A stretch of 64,000 bases of DNA from Frigoriglobus tundricola (GCF_013128195.2 NZ_CP053452.2:372001-436000), one strand, 5' to 3'. Shown: positions 37,923 to 47,551, numbered from the stretch's first letter. Notes: a model not told the origin generated them from the letters alone. Translations and numbers: made by a program.

Positions 37923-39548
37923 TCAGAACTGGGAAAGGCCCTTGAACGGGATCCGGATGCGCTGCGGGTTCGGCCCCTTCACTTCGAGGACCACCACGCC
38001 CTTGACCTGCCCGTACACCTTTCCTTTGTCGATCGAGATCTTGAGCCGGTAGTACCCCTGTCCGCCGCGGTCCGGCTGCTTCACCAGCTCGAAGCCGAAA
38101 TCGGCCGGCTTGCACTCGTCCTTCACAACGACCAGTTCGCCCCCGGTCTTTTCCGCGATCAGATCGACCCACTCCTCGTGGCCGTTGCGGCCGTTAAAGG
38201 TCTTCAGTTCGATCTCGGTGCGATTGTTCTCCAGCCGCACGGCCCCGTGAACCGTTGCTTTAATGGTCACTTTTTGGGGCTCGGAGTTGCAGGAAACGGA
38301 CATCACCCGCTCCATCTGGCCGATTTCCAGGCGGTTCTCGCCCACCCGCGGGCGGAAGGTCACGGTGACCCGGTACGCGGCCCGGACCTTGTTCGTTCGT
38401 TTGTGTTCACTGTACAGGCGCTCCGCCAGGGCCGGCAGCTCGGCGTCCGGGATCCGCTGCACGTTCGTCACTTCCACGAACTTGACCGGGTCGGTAATCC
38501 CTGTGGTGGAGTCGATCAGGAAGCTCGGCTTATCCAGGTCGCCAAACTCCGAGCCCGGCCCGCGCGTGTTGGAGTAAACGATCAGCTCGTACTCCCGCTC
38601 GCCGGAGAGCGCGTCGATGATGCCGGCGTCGATGGACGCGCGCGACACCTCGCACGCGGGGGCCGGTTCGTACATGAGAGCAAACCCCTGACCACCGATC
38701 CGCGTGGTCCCTTCGACCTGCGTGGCGAAGTCGGCGGTGAGCGGGAGCTTCGGGTTCTCGCCCACCCGGAACGTCAGTTCGAGAATGCCCCACTGCGGCG
38801 CCCACTTGTCCGGGTTCGACGCGGCCGGCACATGGAACTTCGCGTTCGGGTCGTCCCGGAACTGGGCCTGCGTCCACTCGAGCTTCGTCAGCGCGGCGGC
38901 CGGTTCGACGAGGCCGACGCCGTAGCCGTGGAACGCGCCGATCGGCAGCGCCGCCAGGGCGGCGTGTTGGAAAATGCTCTTTGTCGTTTCCGGCGGAATG
39001 GCGGCCACGCGCGCCCCGGAGCAGGCGTTGCAACTCACCCTACGGAGTTGGAGCGCGACGGGACTCGGGTTGCGGTTCTCGAACCAGAACTGCGTCGCGC
39101 GCTGCGTGTCGCCGGGCTCGTAGTACCCCTGGAAGATCCGGTCCTGAATGCTGAACGTGTTTTGCTGTCGGGAATCGGCGTCGGTCGATGCGACCGCCGA
39201 CGGCGCCAGGAGCGGCATGTGGCGGTAGCCCGGTTCCGTGAGTTTCGGCGGGTCCCATCGCCGTGCGCTGGTGAAGAAGCGCAGCGGCGGCTCGCCGGAG
39301 GACTTTTCGGGGCCTCCTCGCGGATCCTTAGGGTCTGTGGTTTCGGTCGGCGGCGTGTACTGCGCGAAGAACGTGACGCCGAACACCACCGCGCCGAGCG
39401 CGAGGAGCGGAACGACCACCCGCAGGGTGGATTTCAGCCCACCCGATGAGGGCGGTGCGGCGACGGGGGGCACATGGCTTGTGGCGGACGCGGGAGGCGC
39501 GGCGGGTGCCGTGTGATTGGCCGCATCCCGACTGGCGTCCTGACTCAT
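37923..39548 (-). CDS. Membrane-anchored envelope protein, unknown (DUF1573-like beta domains)
   Basis: 541 residues. A Pro/Ala-rich cytoplasmic N-terminus precedes one transmembrane helix (about 42-65, LRVVVPLLALGAVVFGVTFF). The large outer part has beta-sandwich-like stretches such as FWFENRNPSPVALQLRRVSC and TVTFRPRVGENRLEIGQMER, recalling DUF1573/Ig-like domains, and paired cysteines (SCNACSG). No enzyme motif was seen. It lies between the M16 peptidase and the cytochrome fusion, all on the minus strand. Confidence 0.75.
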   Translation of the reverse strand: MSQDASRDAANHTAPAAPPASATSHVPPVAAPPSSGGLKSTLRVVVPLLALGAVVFGVTFFAQYTPPTETTDPKDPRGGPEKSSGEPPLRFFTSARRWDPPKLTEPGYRHMPLLAPSAVASTDADSRQQNTFSIQDRIFQGYYEPGDTQRATQFWFENRNPSPVALQLRRVSCNACSGARVAAIPPETTKSIFQHAALAALPIGAFHGYGVGLVEPAAALTKLEWTQAQFRDDPNAKFHVPAASNPDKWAPQWGILELTFRVGENPKLPLTADFATQVEGTTRIGGQGFALMYEPAPACEVSRASIDAGIIDALSGEREYELIVYSNTRGPGSEFGDLDKPSFLIDSTTGITDPVKFVEVTNVQRIPDAELPALAERLYSEHKRTNKVRAAYRVTVTFRPRVGENRLEIGQMERVMSVSCNSEPQKVTIKATVHGAVRLENNRTEIELKTFNGRNGHEEWVDLIAEKTGGELVVVKDECKPADFGFELVKQPDRGGQGYYRLKISIDKGKVYGQVKGVVVLEVKGPNPQRIRIPFKGLSQF

Positions 39549-39851
39549 ACCCGCGACTCCAGGGGCGCATCAAAGGTGTTCGGTGGATTCTACGCTCAAA
39601 CGCGGCGGAATGTTCTCGTTTCGGGCCGGCGTGCCCCCAGGGCAGTGCGAACACGGGAGCCAACGTCCGCGAGCGGGGTCGTGTAATTTTCTGACTGTAG
39701 CCGACCTCTGTGAGGTCGGTGCTCCGGATAGCGTGTCACACCGGCCCCACAGAGGCCGACCACAAGCCAGCGGAGCGCCCTCGGCTCCGGTCCTCCGAAG
39801 GTCGCGTCGCACCGGTTACGGTCGACGCGGCCAGCGATCCACGATTGCGGA
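39549..39851. other. Intergenic region holding nested-palindrome element D
   Basis: Gap between the M16 peptidase and the membrane-anchored protein. Apart from the repeat at 39700-39760 nothing could be supported. Confidence 0.5.
39700..39760. repeat. Nested-palindrome element D
   Basis: The arms 39700-39721 and 39739-39760 match at 18 of 22 positions as inverted repeats. The left arm holds its own palindrome (GACCTCTGTGAGGTC). All four mismatches are transitions, so an RNA stem would keep G-U pairs. The design is the same as elements A, B and E. Confidence 0.65.
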
Positions 39852-42683
39852 TTACTTCTTGTTCGGCACGTGCGCCTTGCCGTCCTTATCGATCGCACCG
39901 ACGGCGATCACCGTCAGCGCCTTGGGGTCGAGGTACTTCTTCGCCATCGCCTGAACGTCCGCGGGGGTCACCGCCTCGACCCCCTTACGGTACTTCTCCA
40001 GGAAGTCGAAGCCCAGCCCGTACCGTTCGGCGGCGAGCAGTTCCCCGGCCACGCTCGACAGGGTCGTGAACCGGAACGGCAGGCTGCCGAGCAGGTACTT
40101 CTTGGCGTCGTCCACTTCCTGCTGCGTCGGCGGCTCGTCGCGGATCTTGTTTACTTCCTTCAGGAACCCGAACTTCACGTCAAGGAACTTGTCCGGGAAC
40201 GTGCCCACGAACCCGGTGAACGCCCCCGGCTCCTTGCCGGCCGAGTTCGCGATGCTCGCGTTCACGGTGTACGCGAGCCCCAACCGGTCCCGCAGGTTGG
40301 CCGACAGTCGATCGGTGAACCCCGGCCCGACGCCGAGGACGTTGTCCAGCACGAGTAGCTTGTAGTAGTCCGGGTTGGCGCGGGTGACGCCGAGGTGCCC
40401 GATGTACACGTGAACCTGTGCGGCACTCGGATCGGTGACGATCTTCTCGACGCCGGCCGGTTTGGGCGGCGCGGCCACGTCCGGTTTGCCGAGGGCGGAC
40501 CTCTTCCAGTCCTTAGTGAGGGCCTCGATCTTCTTGACCATTTCGTCCGAATTGAAGTCCCCGACCACCGCGACCGTAGTGAAGTTCGGAGCGAACGTGA
40601 GCGCGTGGAACGCCCTCACGTCGGCGGCGGTCAGTTTCTCCACGATCTCCTTCTTGCCGAGCCCGGGGCGGCCGGAGGGGTGGTCGCCGTAGACGGTCGA
40701 GTAGAACAGCCGGCTGGCCCGCGTCCGCGGTTGCGTTTCGGCGTCCGCGATGGCCGAGAGCTGCTGCTCGCGCATCCGCTCCAGCGCGTCCCCGGGGAAC
40801 GTCGGCGCCTGGAGCGATTCGAACAGCAGCCCGAGGCCGAGATCGGTGTCGGGCGCGAGCACCTTGACGGTGCCGCCACTGGACGACAGCGACAGGCTGC
40901 CCCCGGCGTCCTCGATGAGCGCGGAGATCTGCTTCCCGCTGTGCTTGGTGGTCCCCTCTTCGAGCAAGTTGCCCATGAGCGTGGCGACGCCGATCTTGTC
41001 GGCCGGTTCGCGCAGGCGCACGTCCGCGACTTCCGCCGCGGCCACCACAACGGGCAGGCGGTGGTCTTCCAGCAGGATCACGGTCAGGCCGTTGGGTAGA
41101 ACCACCCGCTTGGCCGCGGTCAACGAGAACCCGCCCGCGCCCGCCCCAACTTTGAGCGCGGAGCCCGGGGCGCGAAACGCGGAACGGGCGAGCGGTGACG
41201 CGCCGCGGCTCCCGGTCTCCGTGCCCCGGGCCCCGGGCTCGTCTTCGCCGCACTTCTTCGGCGCCGGCGGAACGCTCCACACGATGGCCGCCTGCTTGCG
41301 GGCGAGGTACTGCTTGGCGACCCGCTGGATGTCCCCCTTCGACACTTTCAGAACGGTATCGAGGTAGTTCTGGAAGAACTTCGCCACGTCCTCGCCGCCG
41401 GGGTAGGTGCTGGTCCGGGCGACGGCATCGGCGAGGCTGTGGACGCTCTCGCGCGAGAAGATGAACGACGCGAGGATCTTCCGGCGCGCGCGGGCCAGTT
41501 CGGCGTCGGTGACCGGCTCGGTCGCGAGCTTCTCCAGTTCGGCGAACACCAGCTCTTCGGCCTTCTTGCGGTCCTTCCCCTGGAGCAGTTCGACGCTCAC
41601 CGAGAACCAGCCCGGGTAGCGCCCGGCCTGGTTACTGGCCGACACCTCGGACGCGATCCGCTCGTCCTCTACTAGTTTGCGGTACAGGCGCGACGTTTTT
41701 CCGCTGGAGAGGACGTCCTGAATGATGTCGAGGACCGGGTCCTCGGGCGTGCCGACGGCCACCGTGTTGAAGCCCATCATCATCCGCGGCACGTCGAACC
41801 GGGACTCGAACTCCGCCCGCACGATTTCGTTCCGGTCGGGGTGGAAGGTCGGTTTCTTCCGCGGCGGCAGCTCGCCTTTGGGGATCGGCCCGAACAGGTC
41901 CTTGATCTTTTTGAGCGCCGCGTCCGGATCGAACCCGCCGACGACGATCAGCGCCGCGTTGTTCGGGTGGTACCACTTGTCGTAGTGCCGCTTGATGATC
42001 TCGGCGGTCGCGCCCTTGACGTGTTCCGTTTTGCCGATGACCGGGTGCGAGTACGGCGACTCCTTCGGCCACAGCAGCGGCAGGATCGCCTTGTACTCCA
42101 GGTCCCACGGGCCGTCCTCGTTGCCCGCGAGTTCCGAGATCACGGCCCCCTTCTCCTGCTCGAACTCGTGCTTCGCGTCGATGCGGATGTTGCGCATCCG
42201 GTCGGCCTCGATGGCGAGCGCGGCGGGCCACCGGTCCGCGGCGAAGTCGAAGTGATAGACGGTCATGTCCTCGGACGTGTAGGCGTTGTTCCGGCCGCCG
42301 TTGCGCTGGGTGGCGCGGTCGATGTCGCCGGGCACGAGCGTCTCGGTGCCCTTGAACATGAGGTGCTCGAGGTAGTGCGACAGCCCCGTCTGGTCCTTCT
42401 CCTCGTCGGCCGAACCGACGCGGTACGCGACCATCGAGGTGACGGTCGGTGAGCCCGCGACCGGCAGCAAGTACACGCGCAGCCCGTTGTCGAGCGTCGC
42501 CGTTTTGAGGTCCTTAAACATCCCCTGGGCGGTCTTCACCAGTCCCGCGTCGGCCTTCGGCTCCGGCGCGCGACCGGTTCCGACCGCGGGCTCCTCCGCG
42601 CGGGCCGAGCGACCGGCGGGGACGAGGGCGGCGAGAGCCGCTAGCGCGGCGAGTGAGCAGAGTCCTATCGCGGTCCGCGACAT
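39852..42683 (-). CDS. Double-domain M16 (insulinase-like) zinc peptidase, exported
   Basis: 943 residues with a signal peptide (1-29, ending GRSARA). The first M16 unit has the inverted zinc motif HYLEH at 103-107 and a downstream EKGAVISELAGNEDG segment for the third ligand. The second unit begins near 500 (RVVLPNGLTVILLEDHRLPV) and lacks HxxEH, as usual for the non-catalytic half of fused M16 proteins. The two are joined by a low-complexity linker (ARGTETGSRGASPLARSAFR). It degrades peptides in the periplasm. The gene stands alone on the minus strand. Confidence 0.92.
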   Translation of the reverse strand: MSRTAIGLCSLAALAALAALVPAGRSARAEEPAVGTGRAPEPKADAGLVKTAQGMFKDLKTATLDNGLRVYLLPVAGSPTVTSMVAYRVGSADEEKDQTGLSHYLEHLMFKGTETLVPGDIDRATQRNGGRNNAYTSEDMTVYHFDFAADRWPAALAIEADRMRNIRIDAKHEFEQEKGAVISELAGNEDGPWDLEYKAILPLLWPKESPYSHPVIGKTEHVKGATAEIIKRHYDKWYHPNNAALIVVGGFDPDAALKKIKDLFGPIPKGELPPRKKPTFHPDRNEIVRAEFESRFDVPRMMMGFNTVAVGTPEDPVLDIIQDVLSSGKTSRLYRKLVEDERIASEVSASNQAGRYPGWFSVSVELLQGKDRKKAEELVFAELEKLATEPVTDAELARARRKILASFIFSRESVHSLADAVARTSTYPGGEDVAKFFQNYLDTVLKVSKGDIQRVAKQYLARKQAAIVWSVPPAPKKCGEDEPGARGTETGSRGASPLARSAFRAPGSALKVGAGAGGFSLTAAKRVVLPNGLTVILLEDHRLPVVVAAAEVADVRLREPADKIGVATLMGNLLEEGTTKHSGKQISALIEDAGGSLSLSSSGGTVKVLAPDTDLGLGLLFESLQAPTFPGDALERMREQQLSAIADAETQPRTRASRLFYSTVYGDHPSGRPGLGKKEIVEKLTAADVRAFHALTFAPNFTTVAVVGDFNSDEMVKKIEALTKDWKRSALGKPDVAAPPKPAGVEKIVTDPSAAQVHVYIGHLGVTRANPDYYKLLVLDNVLGVGPGFTDRLSANLRDRLGLAYTVNASIANSAGKEPGAFTGFVGTFPDKFLDVKFGFLKEVNKIRDEPPTQQEVDDAKKYLLGSLPFRFTTLSSVAGELLAAERYGLGFDFLEKYRKGVEAVTPADVQAMAKKYLDPKALTVIAVGAIDKDGKAHVPNKK

Positions 42684-43066
42684 GGCAATCCTTTCCTACC
42701 GTGCGGAATCGAAGCTCTACGACAGTTTACCGGGCGGAGCCGCCGACTGCGAGGGTGCGCGCGAATGCCGCGCGGCAGGCACCCTGGTGCCCGTTTGGCC
42801 GCCCCGAGGAAAAAAATCGGTGACCGGGAGCGAATATAAGGAAGGAGGCATCGTCCAGGGGTGTTTTTTGCGCAAAGGGCATTCTTCACTTATCCTTCTT
42901 GCAGAAATAGTGTATACTTCACGGTGTATTAGTCTTGCCGGTTAGCGGTCCAATTGGTACAAGCTTCAGGCCTCGGCCGACCTCCTCTCCCTGAACCGGC
43001 ATCCGACTTGCTTTCCTCTGCATCAGGGCGTCGTCGTTCGACTGCCGCCCGCCACGCAGGTGCCGC
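42684..43066. other. Divergent intergenic region, possible promoter only
   Basis: Between the M16 gene and the + strand membrane protein. It has an AT-richer patch with a -10 candidate (next entry). Short ORFs here look like chance. The stretch near 42950 resembles a tRNA D-arm, but no acceptor stem or anticodon arm could be formed. Confidence 0.5.
42890..42918 (+). promoter_or_regulatory. Candidate sigma-70 promoter
   Basis: TATACT at 42913-42918 is a near-consensus -10 box. A weak -35 (TTATCC, 42890-42895) lies 17 bases upstream. It is about 150 bases before the membrane protein gene at 43067. Confidence 0.35.
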
Positions 43067-43579
43067 ATGTGCCTGAAACTTGCTGTCTGGATGGGCCTGG
43101 GCCTGTACGCGCTGCTCAGCGCGACCGATTGGATGATGACACACGCGCTCCTCAAGTTGCACCCCGACGCGGTGGAAGCGAACCCGATTGCGGCGGCGTG
43201 CCTGGACCTTCACGGCTGGGACGGGTTGGCCCTCTTCAAAGTCGGCGGCGTGCTGATGTTCCTCGGGGCCGTCTTCCTCCTGGTTCGCCGGCGGCCGGCG
43301 GTGGCCGCGGGCGTGGTCGCGATAGGTTGTTCGGTTCTGCTGTCCGTCACCGTCTACACGCACTCGCTGATCTTGCAGGCTCACCGGGAAGCGGCTGAAG
43401 AGGATGTTGCGTGGCCGAAGGCGAAGGTCGTCGCCCGCAACGGGATCGAGGGCGCCGCCCCCGAACGCTGCTGGTTCGCGGGCGACGAGCCGCCGCCCGT
43501 GCAACGCGTCGTCGTCGTTCGGCCCCGCCTCGTGTTGAGGAAGCCGCACCCGTCTCAGCCGCACCTGCCACAGCAGTAA
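43067..43579 (+). CDS. Small membrane protein, DUF5658-like
   Basis: 170 residues. There are three hydrophobic helices in the first 110 residues. The first loop keeps DWMMTHALL and EANPIAAACLDLHGWDGLAL, matching the 'D...T...E.NP' layout of DUF5658-type proteins. The C-terminal 60 residues are polar, Pro/Arg-rich and unlike the family. It converges on the next gene with only 27 bases between stops. Function unknown. Confidence 0.7.
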   Translation: MCLKLAVWMGLGLYALLSATDWMMTHALLKLHPDAVEANPIAAACLDLHGWDGLALFKVGGVLMFLGAVFLLVRRRPAVAAGVVAIGCSVLLSVTVYTHSLILQAHREAAEEDVAWPKAKVVARNGIEGAAPERCWFAGDEPPPVQRVVVVRPRLVLRKPHPSQPHLPQQ

Positions 43580-43606
43580 TCGACAGATGGCGATTCCGTG
43601 CCCGTA

Positions 43607-44197
43607 TCACCCGTCGGGCGTGTCGAGAATGTGCTGCAACCGGGCGCCCAGTTCCGGCGCGAACCGTACTGGCCACGTTGCGTCGATCAGTCCGACGTCG
43701 ATGAAGTCGCGCAGGTGCGTACGGTCTTTGTCACGATTCGATGTCAACTTCATGCGCACGAGTGCTTCCAGCGCCAGCACGCGGAACGAGTCGCCCGCTT
43801 CACTCTCGGTCACATCGGGTGCGGGAAGCAAACATTCGGACCGGACTTTTTCGGCAGCGAAGCCGGCGTGAACCGCATCGCGGGCCTTTGCGCCGGGGCC
43901 GTCGAGGAACATGTCGATACTGGCCGCGTGTCGGTAAACGAATCCAGCGGCTTCCATTGCGGTCTTGGCCGCGTCGAGGTCGGTGCGGCGGAGCAGGTTG
44001 TTCACATCGGTGGAGTTACGCACTCCACCTTGGCCGGCTCGCGACACCCACACCGCGACCGCGTGACCGCAACAAACCGCGTAAGGAACGCGCGACGCTT
44101 CGAGTACGGCCACGGTCCGCCGCAGCCGGTCACGGACCTTTTCCACGGCACACATCATACGCTCAAACAACCCGGACAGTCGCGTTGCATCAGTCAC
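43607..44197 (-). CDS. Nucleotidyltransferase-like protein (AbiEii/MNT type), degenerate motif
   Basis: 196 residues from a GTG at 44195-44197; the start is uncertain, with an ATG 39 bases downstream as an alternative. The N-terminal third reads LEASRVPYAVCCGHAVAVWV and then NSTDVNNLLRRTDLDAAKTA. In active members the second element is usually TxDxDLL, so one catalytic Asp is replaced by Asn. The C-terminal LEALVRMKLTSNRDKDRTHL is typical of the family. Relatives include antitoxin/toxin nucleotidyltransferases, but no partner gene is adjacent. Confidence 0.65.
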   Translation of the reverse strand: MTDATRLSGLFERMMCAVEKVRDRLRRTVAVLEASRVPYAVCCGHAVAVWVSRAGQGGVRNSTDVNNLLRRTDLDAAKTAMEAAGFVYRHAASIDMFLDGPGAKARDAVHAGFAAEKVRSECLLPAPDVTESEAGDSFRVLALEALVRMKLTSNRDKDRTHLRDFIDVGLIDATWPVRFAPELGARLQHILDTPDG

Positions 44198-44327
44198 ATT
44201 CGCTCTTCCCGGAGTGTCTCTGCACTGCTCGTTCACAGCGGTTCCCACCCACACGAGATGTCAAGTTGCCCCTGCCAGAAGTCCCCGATCACGCGGAGGA
44301 TAATCTATTAATCTAACAAATAATTGC

Positions 44328-44639
44328 TCATGAGTGTCGTGCCGACCACCCGCAGATGATGACTACCTCTTCCTTTGATTGAGTCGGATCCGGCAGGGGT
44401 TGAAACTGAAACCCATCAGCGCCCGAATACAGGAGGAAGAACAATCCCGCCGAACCGTCGACCTACAAAAAGGCGCCGTCCTCTGCTGTGATTGTGAGCC
44501 CAGCGAATGCCCTCTCGCGCACCTGAACGACTTCAAACGCACTGAGAAACTGGTCCCAAGTTGGGTTCGGGACCACTGCGGCACACAAACGGTTTCGATC
44601 GTCGTATTCACTGATTTCGATCGATCGGATCGCGCTCAT
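44328..44639 (-). pseudogene. Small protein gene interrupted by an in-frame TAG
   Basis: From the ATG at 44637-44639 the frame runs 58 codons (starting MSAIRSIEISEYDDRNRLCA), reaches TAG at 44463-44465, and then continues in the same frame for 44 more codons of equally protein-like sequence (VDGSAGLFFLLYSGADGFQF, ending VVIICGWSARHS) to a TGA at 44328-44330. The joined 103-residue product resembles Imm1-like small proteins in layout. It starts 5 bases after the ilvD stop, so it is probably in the ilvD transcript. It is either a young pseudogene or a readthrough gene. Confidence 0.6.
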
Positions 44640-44644
44640 GTGTC

Positions 44645-46327
44645 TCACCCCGTAACGGCGCCCTCGCTCGCGGACCGCACGAGTTTCGCGTACTTGGCCA
44701 GCACGCCGCGTTCGACCCGGAGCGCGGGCGCCGTCCACTTGCCCTTTCGGGCCACCAGCTCCGAGTCCGAGACGTTCAGCGTGAGGAGCTTCTTGTCGCC
44801 GTCGATGGTGACGGAGTCGCCGGTCTGCACGAACGCGATGGGGCCGCCCACCCACGCCTCCGGCGCGACGTGCCCGACCACGAGGCCGTGCGTTCCGCCA
44901 CTGAACCGGCCGTCGGTGATGAGGCCGACGCTCTCGCCCAGCCCCTGCCCCATCAGTGCCCCGGTGATGCTCAGCATCTCACGCATGCCCGGCCCGCCCA
45001 CCGGCCCCTCGCCGCGGATCACGACCACGTCCCCCGCCACGATCTTCCGGGCCGTGATCGCCTCGAAGCACGCCTCCTCGCCGTCGAACACCTTGGCCGG
45101 CCCCGTGATGGCCCGCTGCTTCAGCCCGGCGACCTTCGCAACGGCGCCCTCCGGCGCGAGGTTGCCCTTCAGGATGACGTGGATGCCGTGGCTGAACAGC
45201 GGCGCCTCGAAGGGCCGCACCACCACCTGCGGCTTCGCGAACACGCTCGGCACCTCCGCGAGGTTCTCCGCGAGCGTCCTGCCGGTCACGGTCACGCAGT
45301 CCCCGTGGAGGTAGCCCTTGTCGAGCAGTGCCCGCAGGACGGCCGGCGTGCCGCCGACGCGGTACAGGTCGAACATCACGTACTTGCCGCCCGGTTTCAG
45401 GTCCGCGAGGTGCGGCACCTTCGCCGCGAGCCGGTCGAAGTCGTCGAGGGTCCAGGGCACCCCGGCCTCGCGGGCGATCGCCATCAGGTGCAGGATCGCG
45501 TTCGTGCTGCCGCCGAGGGCCAGGACAAACGTGTAGGCGTTCTCCAGGCTCTTGCGGGTGATGATGTCCCGCGGGCGGATGTTCTTCTCGATGCAGTGGA
45601 CCACCGCCCGGCCCGCGAGGAACGCTTCCCGCTCCTTCGCCGCGCCCACGGCCGGGTTCGACGCGCCGTACGGGAGGCTCAGGCCCATCGCCTCAATGGC
45701 GCTGGACATCGTGTTGGCGGTGTACATGCCGCCGCACGAGCCGTGCCCGGGGCAGCTCTCGCACTCCACCTTGTGCAGCGTCTTCGCGTCGATGGCGTGC
45801 GCCTGGAACTGGCCCACCGCCTCGAAGATGGAGACGATGTCGAGGTCCTCGCCGGACGGGCCGACGCCCGGCATGATGCTGCCGCCGTACACGAACACGG
45901 ACGGGATGTTGAGCCGGGCCATCGCCATGACGCAGCCGGGCATGTTCTTGTCGCACCCGCCGAACGCCACCAGCCCGTCGTGGTTCATCGCGCCGCTGAC
46001 GGTTTCGAGGCAGTCGGCGATCACCTCGCGCGAGACCAGGGAGTAGCGCATCCCCTTGTGACCCATCGTGATCCCGTCGGAGACGGTCGGCGCCCCGAAC
46101 GTCTGCGGCACCCCGCCGGCGGCGCGGACGCCCTCGCGGCCCTTTTCCGCGAGCCGGTCCAGGTGGGCGTTGCAGGGCGTGATGTCGCTGAACAGCGAGG
46201 CGATACCGATCATCGGGCGCTCGAAGTCCTCGTCGGTGAACCCGACGGCGCGGAGCATCGCCCGGTTGGGCGCGCGGCCCGGCCCGCCGGTGGTCGTCAA
46301 ACTGGTGCGCGTAGGCCCGTCAGCCAT
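44645..46327 (-). CDS. ilvD: Dihydroxy-acid dehydratase
   Basis: 560 residues from the ATG at 46325-46327. Iron-sulfur cluster cysteines are visible in [14 protein letters not shown] and [18 protein letters not shown], with the N-terminal [19 protein letters not shown] also conserved. The length is normal. The enzyme makes 2-keto acids for valine, isoleucine and pantothenate synthesis in the cytoplasm. No other ilv gene is adjacent; a small interrupted gene follows 5 bases downstream. Confidence 0.97.
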   Translation of the reverse strand: MADGPTRTSLTTTGGPGRAPNRAMLRAVGFTDEDFERPMIGIASLFSDITPCNAHLDRLAEKGREGVRAAGGVPQTFGAPTVSDGITMGHKGMRYSLVSREVIADCLETVSGAMNHDGLVAFGGCDKNMPGCVMAMARLNIPSVFVYGGSIMPGVGPSGEDLDIVSIFEAVGQFQAHAIDAKTLHKVECESCPGHGSCGGMYTANTMSSAIEAMGLSLPYGASNPAVGAAKEREAFLAGRAVVHCIEKNIRPRDIITRKSLENAYTFVLALGGSTNAILHLMAIAREAGVPWTLDDFDRLAAKVPHLADLKPGGKYVMFDLYRVGGTPAVLRALLDKGYLHGDCVTVTGRTLAENLAEVPSVFAKPQVVVRPFEAPLFSHGIHVILKGNLAPEGAVAKVAGLKQRAITGPAKVFDGEEACFEAITARKIVAGDVVVIRGEGPVGGPGMREMLSITGALMGQGLGESVGLITDGRFSGGTHGLVVGHVAPEAWVGGPIAFVQTGDSVTIDGDKKLLTLNVSDSELVARKGKWTAPALRVERGVLAKYAKLVRSASEGAVTG

Positions 46328-46537
46328 GATGCAATCCTCGAAACCGTTCACACACGGAGATCAAGAACAACCTGCGTAACCCGACCCATCTGTTATGCGG
46401 ACGCGGCTCACGCCGGCCATCAGTCGGGGTGGGGTTTTCGGGGAGGCGCGAATCCCTGCGATTGGTCTGGAAAAAGGGGTCGGACCGTTTGCACCGCCTG
46501 TGCGAATGAACTAGGAACGTGATGTCGTCGCTCGAAC

Positions 46538-46555
46538 GGCCCCGCGGGCGGGGCC
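46538..46555. repeat. GC hairpin upstream of the pilin array
   Basis: Bases 46538-46545 and 46548-46555 form an 8-bp GC stem. It lies 64 bases before the first pilin start, in the leader region. The role is unknown. Confidence 0.4.
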
Positions 46556-46618
46556 CGAGCGAACAGCCCGAACAATCCGTTCGTGGTATCCGATCATCAC
46601 CCTCGTTAGGAGCATCTG

Positions 46619-46807
46619 ATGCGCAGTCTGACCCAGAAAATGGTGTCGTTCTTGAAGGCGGAAGATGGCCCGACGGCCGTCGAGTACGCCGTCATGCTGG
46701 CCCTCATCGTCGTGGTGTGCATCGCCGCCATCACCACCCTCGGCCAGAACGCCAACAGCACCTTCTCCTTCGTCGGCTCCTCCATCAAGCCGCCGTCCGC
46801 CAGCTGA
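46619..46807 (+). CDS. Flp-type pilin, copy 1
   Basis: 62 residues. A short positive leader ends in Gly, followed by PTAVEYAVMLALIVVVCIAA: the class III prepilin site with Glu at +5 and Tyr at +6, then the hydrophobic helix. The C-terminus is a short Asn/Ser-rich tail (GQNANSTFSFVGSSIKPP). AGGAG at 46608-46612 is the ribosome site. A Tad/Flp machine would cut and assemble it into fine adhesive fibres; no such machinery is in this window. It is first of four tandem copies and nearly identical in DNA to copy 4. Confidence 0.92.
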   Translation: MRSLTQKMVSFLKAEDGPTAVEYAVMLALIVVVCIAAITTLGQNANSTFSFVGSSIKPPSAS

Positions 46808-46941
46808 CCGCCGGCCCGGCCACCGTGCCGGGCGCCTCGCACTCACCTCCGGCCCGCCGAAACGGCGGGCCGCGAAACCGGCCTCTTCTCGTGGCTTCCT
46901 TTTATTTTCCGCTTCGCACCCTCCATCAAAGGACTCGCGTC

Positions 46942-47142
46942 ATGAAGTCGATCGCCAAGAGCCTGGTGTCGTTCCTGAAGGCCGAAGACGGCCCGACGGC
47001 TGTCGAATACGCTGTCATGCTGGCCCTCATCGTCGTGGTGTGCATCGCCGCCATCACCACCCTCGGCCAGAACGCCAACAGCACCTTCTCCTTCGTCGGC
47101 TCCTCCATCAAGCCGCCGGCGGGTGGCTCGACCGCCAGCTAA
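46942..47142 (+). CDS. Flp-type pilin, copy 2
   Basis: 66 residues from the ATG at 46942. The body is the same as copy 1, with leader MKSIAKSLVSFLKAEDG and an extended tail (PPAGGSTAS). The central 120 bases match copies 1 and 4 almost perfectly, while flanks differ, suggesting recent gene conversion. It is followed by the 32-bp hairpin at 47155-47223. Confidence 0.92.
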   Translation: MKSIAKSLVSFLKAEDGPTAVEYAVMLALIVVVCIAAITTLGQNANSTFSFVGSSIKPPAGGSTAS

Positions 47143-47154
47143 TGCGGTCTGAGC

Positions 47155-47223
47155 TCGTAACGCCACAAGTCGTAAAGGCGAGAACCCAGTTGGTTCTCGC
47201 CTTTACGACTTGTGGCGTTACGA
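47155..47223. repeat. Giant hairpin 1 (32-bp perfect arms)
   Basis: Bases 47155-47186 and 47192-47223 are perfect inverted repeats with a 5-nt loop. It starts 13 bases after the pilin copy 2 stop. Its core (ACAAGTCGTAAAGGCGAGAA on the left arm) is shared, with a few changes, by the hairpin at 48046-48146, while the outer arm sequences differ. Confidence 0.85.
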
Positions 47224-47263
47224 CTTCAGACTCAGCGCGATTTGCCGGCCTCTCGAAGACCTC

Positions 47264-47300
47264 AACCACCCCCGCCACTTGTGGCGGGGGGTGGTTTTTT
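47264..47300 (+). terminator. Intrinsic terminator after pilin copy 2
   Basis: The left arm 47264-47278 pairs with 47281-47296 (one bulged G), giving a GC-rich stem with a 2-nt loop followed by a run of six T at 47295-47300. This is a textbook rho-independent terminator. It splits the pilin cluster into copies 1-2 and copies 3-4. Confidence 0.8.
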
Positions 47301-47551
47301 GCTCGTGGCGCGATCCGATTACTGTCGCGCGCCGGGATTCCGGACTGAGAAACCCGACACGGTCCGAAAATCACGCCAAACTGTCCCCCGCGTCAATTTC
47401 GCGCTGCTATTCCTCAGGTGTCGGCAGCGGCTTCTCGACCGTCCCCTCGCCCCACGATCACCCGCTCCTCGACAAGAATGACCCGTCCGGTTCTCCATCC
47501 TCTGTGCCCGAGCAACCGCTCTGGCGCGAAGACCAACCTGGGAGTTCGGAC
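47301..47551. other. Leader region of pilin copy 3, no gene recognised
   Basis: After the terminator this stretch has no supported ORF. It must hold the promoter for copies 3 and 4 if the terminator is efficient; no clear boxes were read. Confidence 0.45.

Noticed and set aside
42940-42975. tRNA-like D-arm sequence
   Set aside because: No matching acceptor stem, anticodon arm or T-arm could be found around it.
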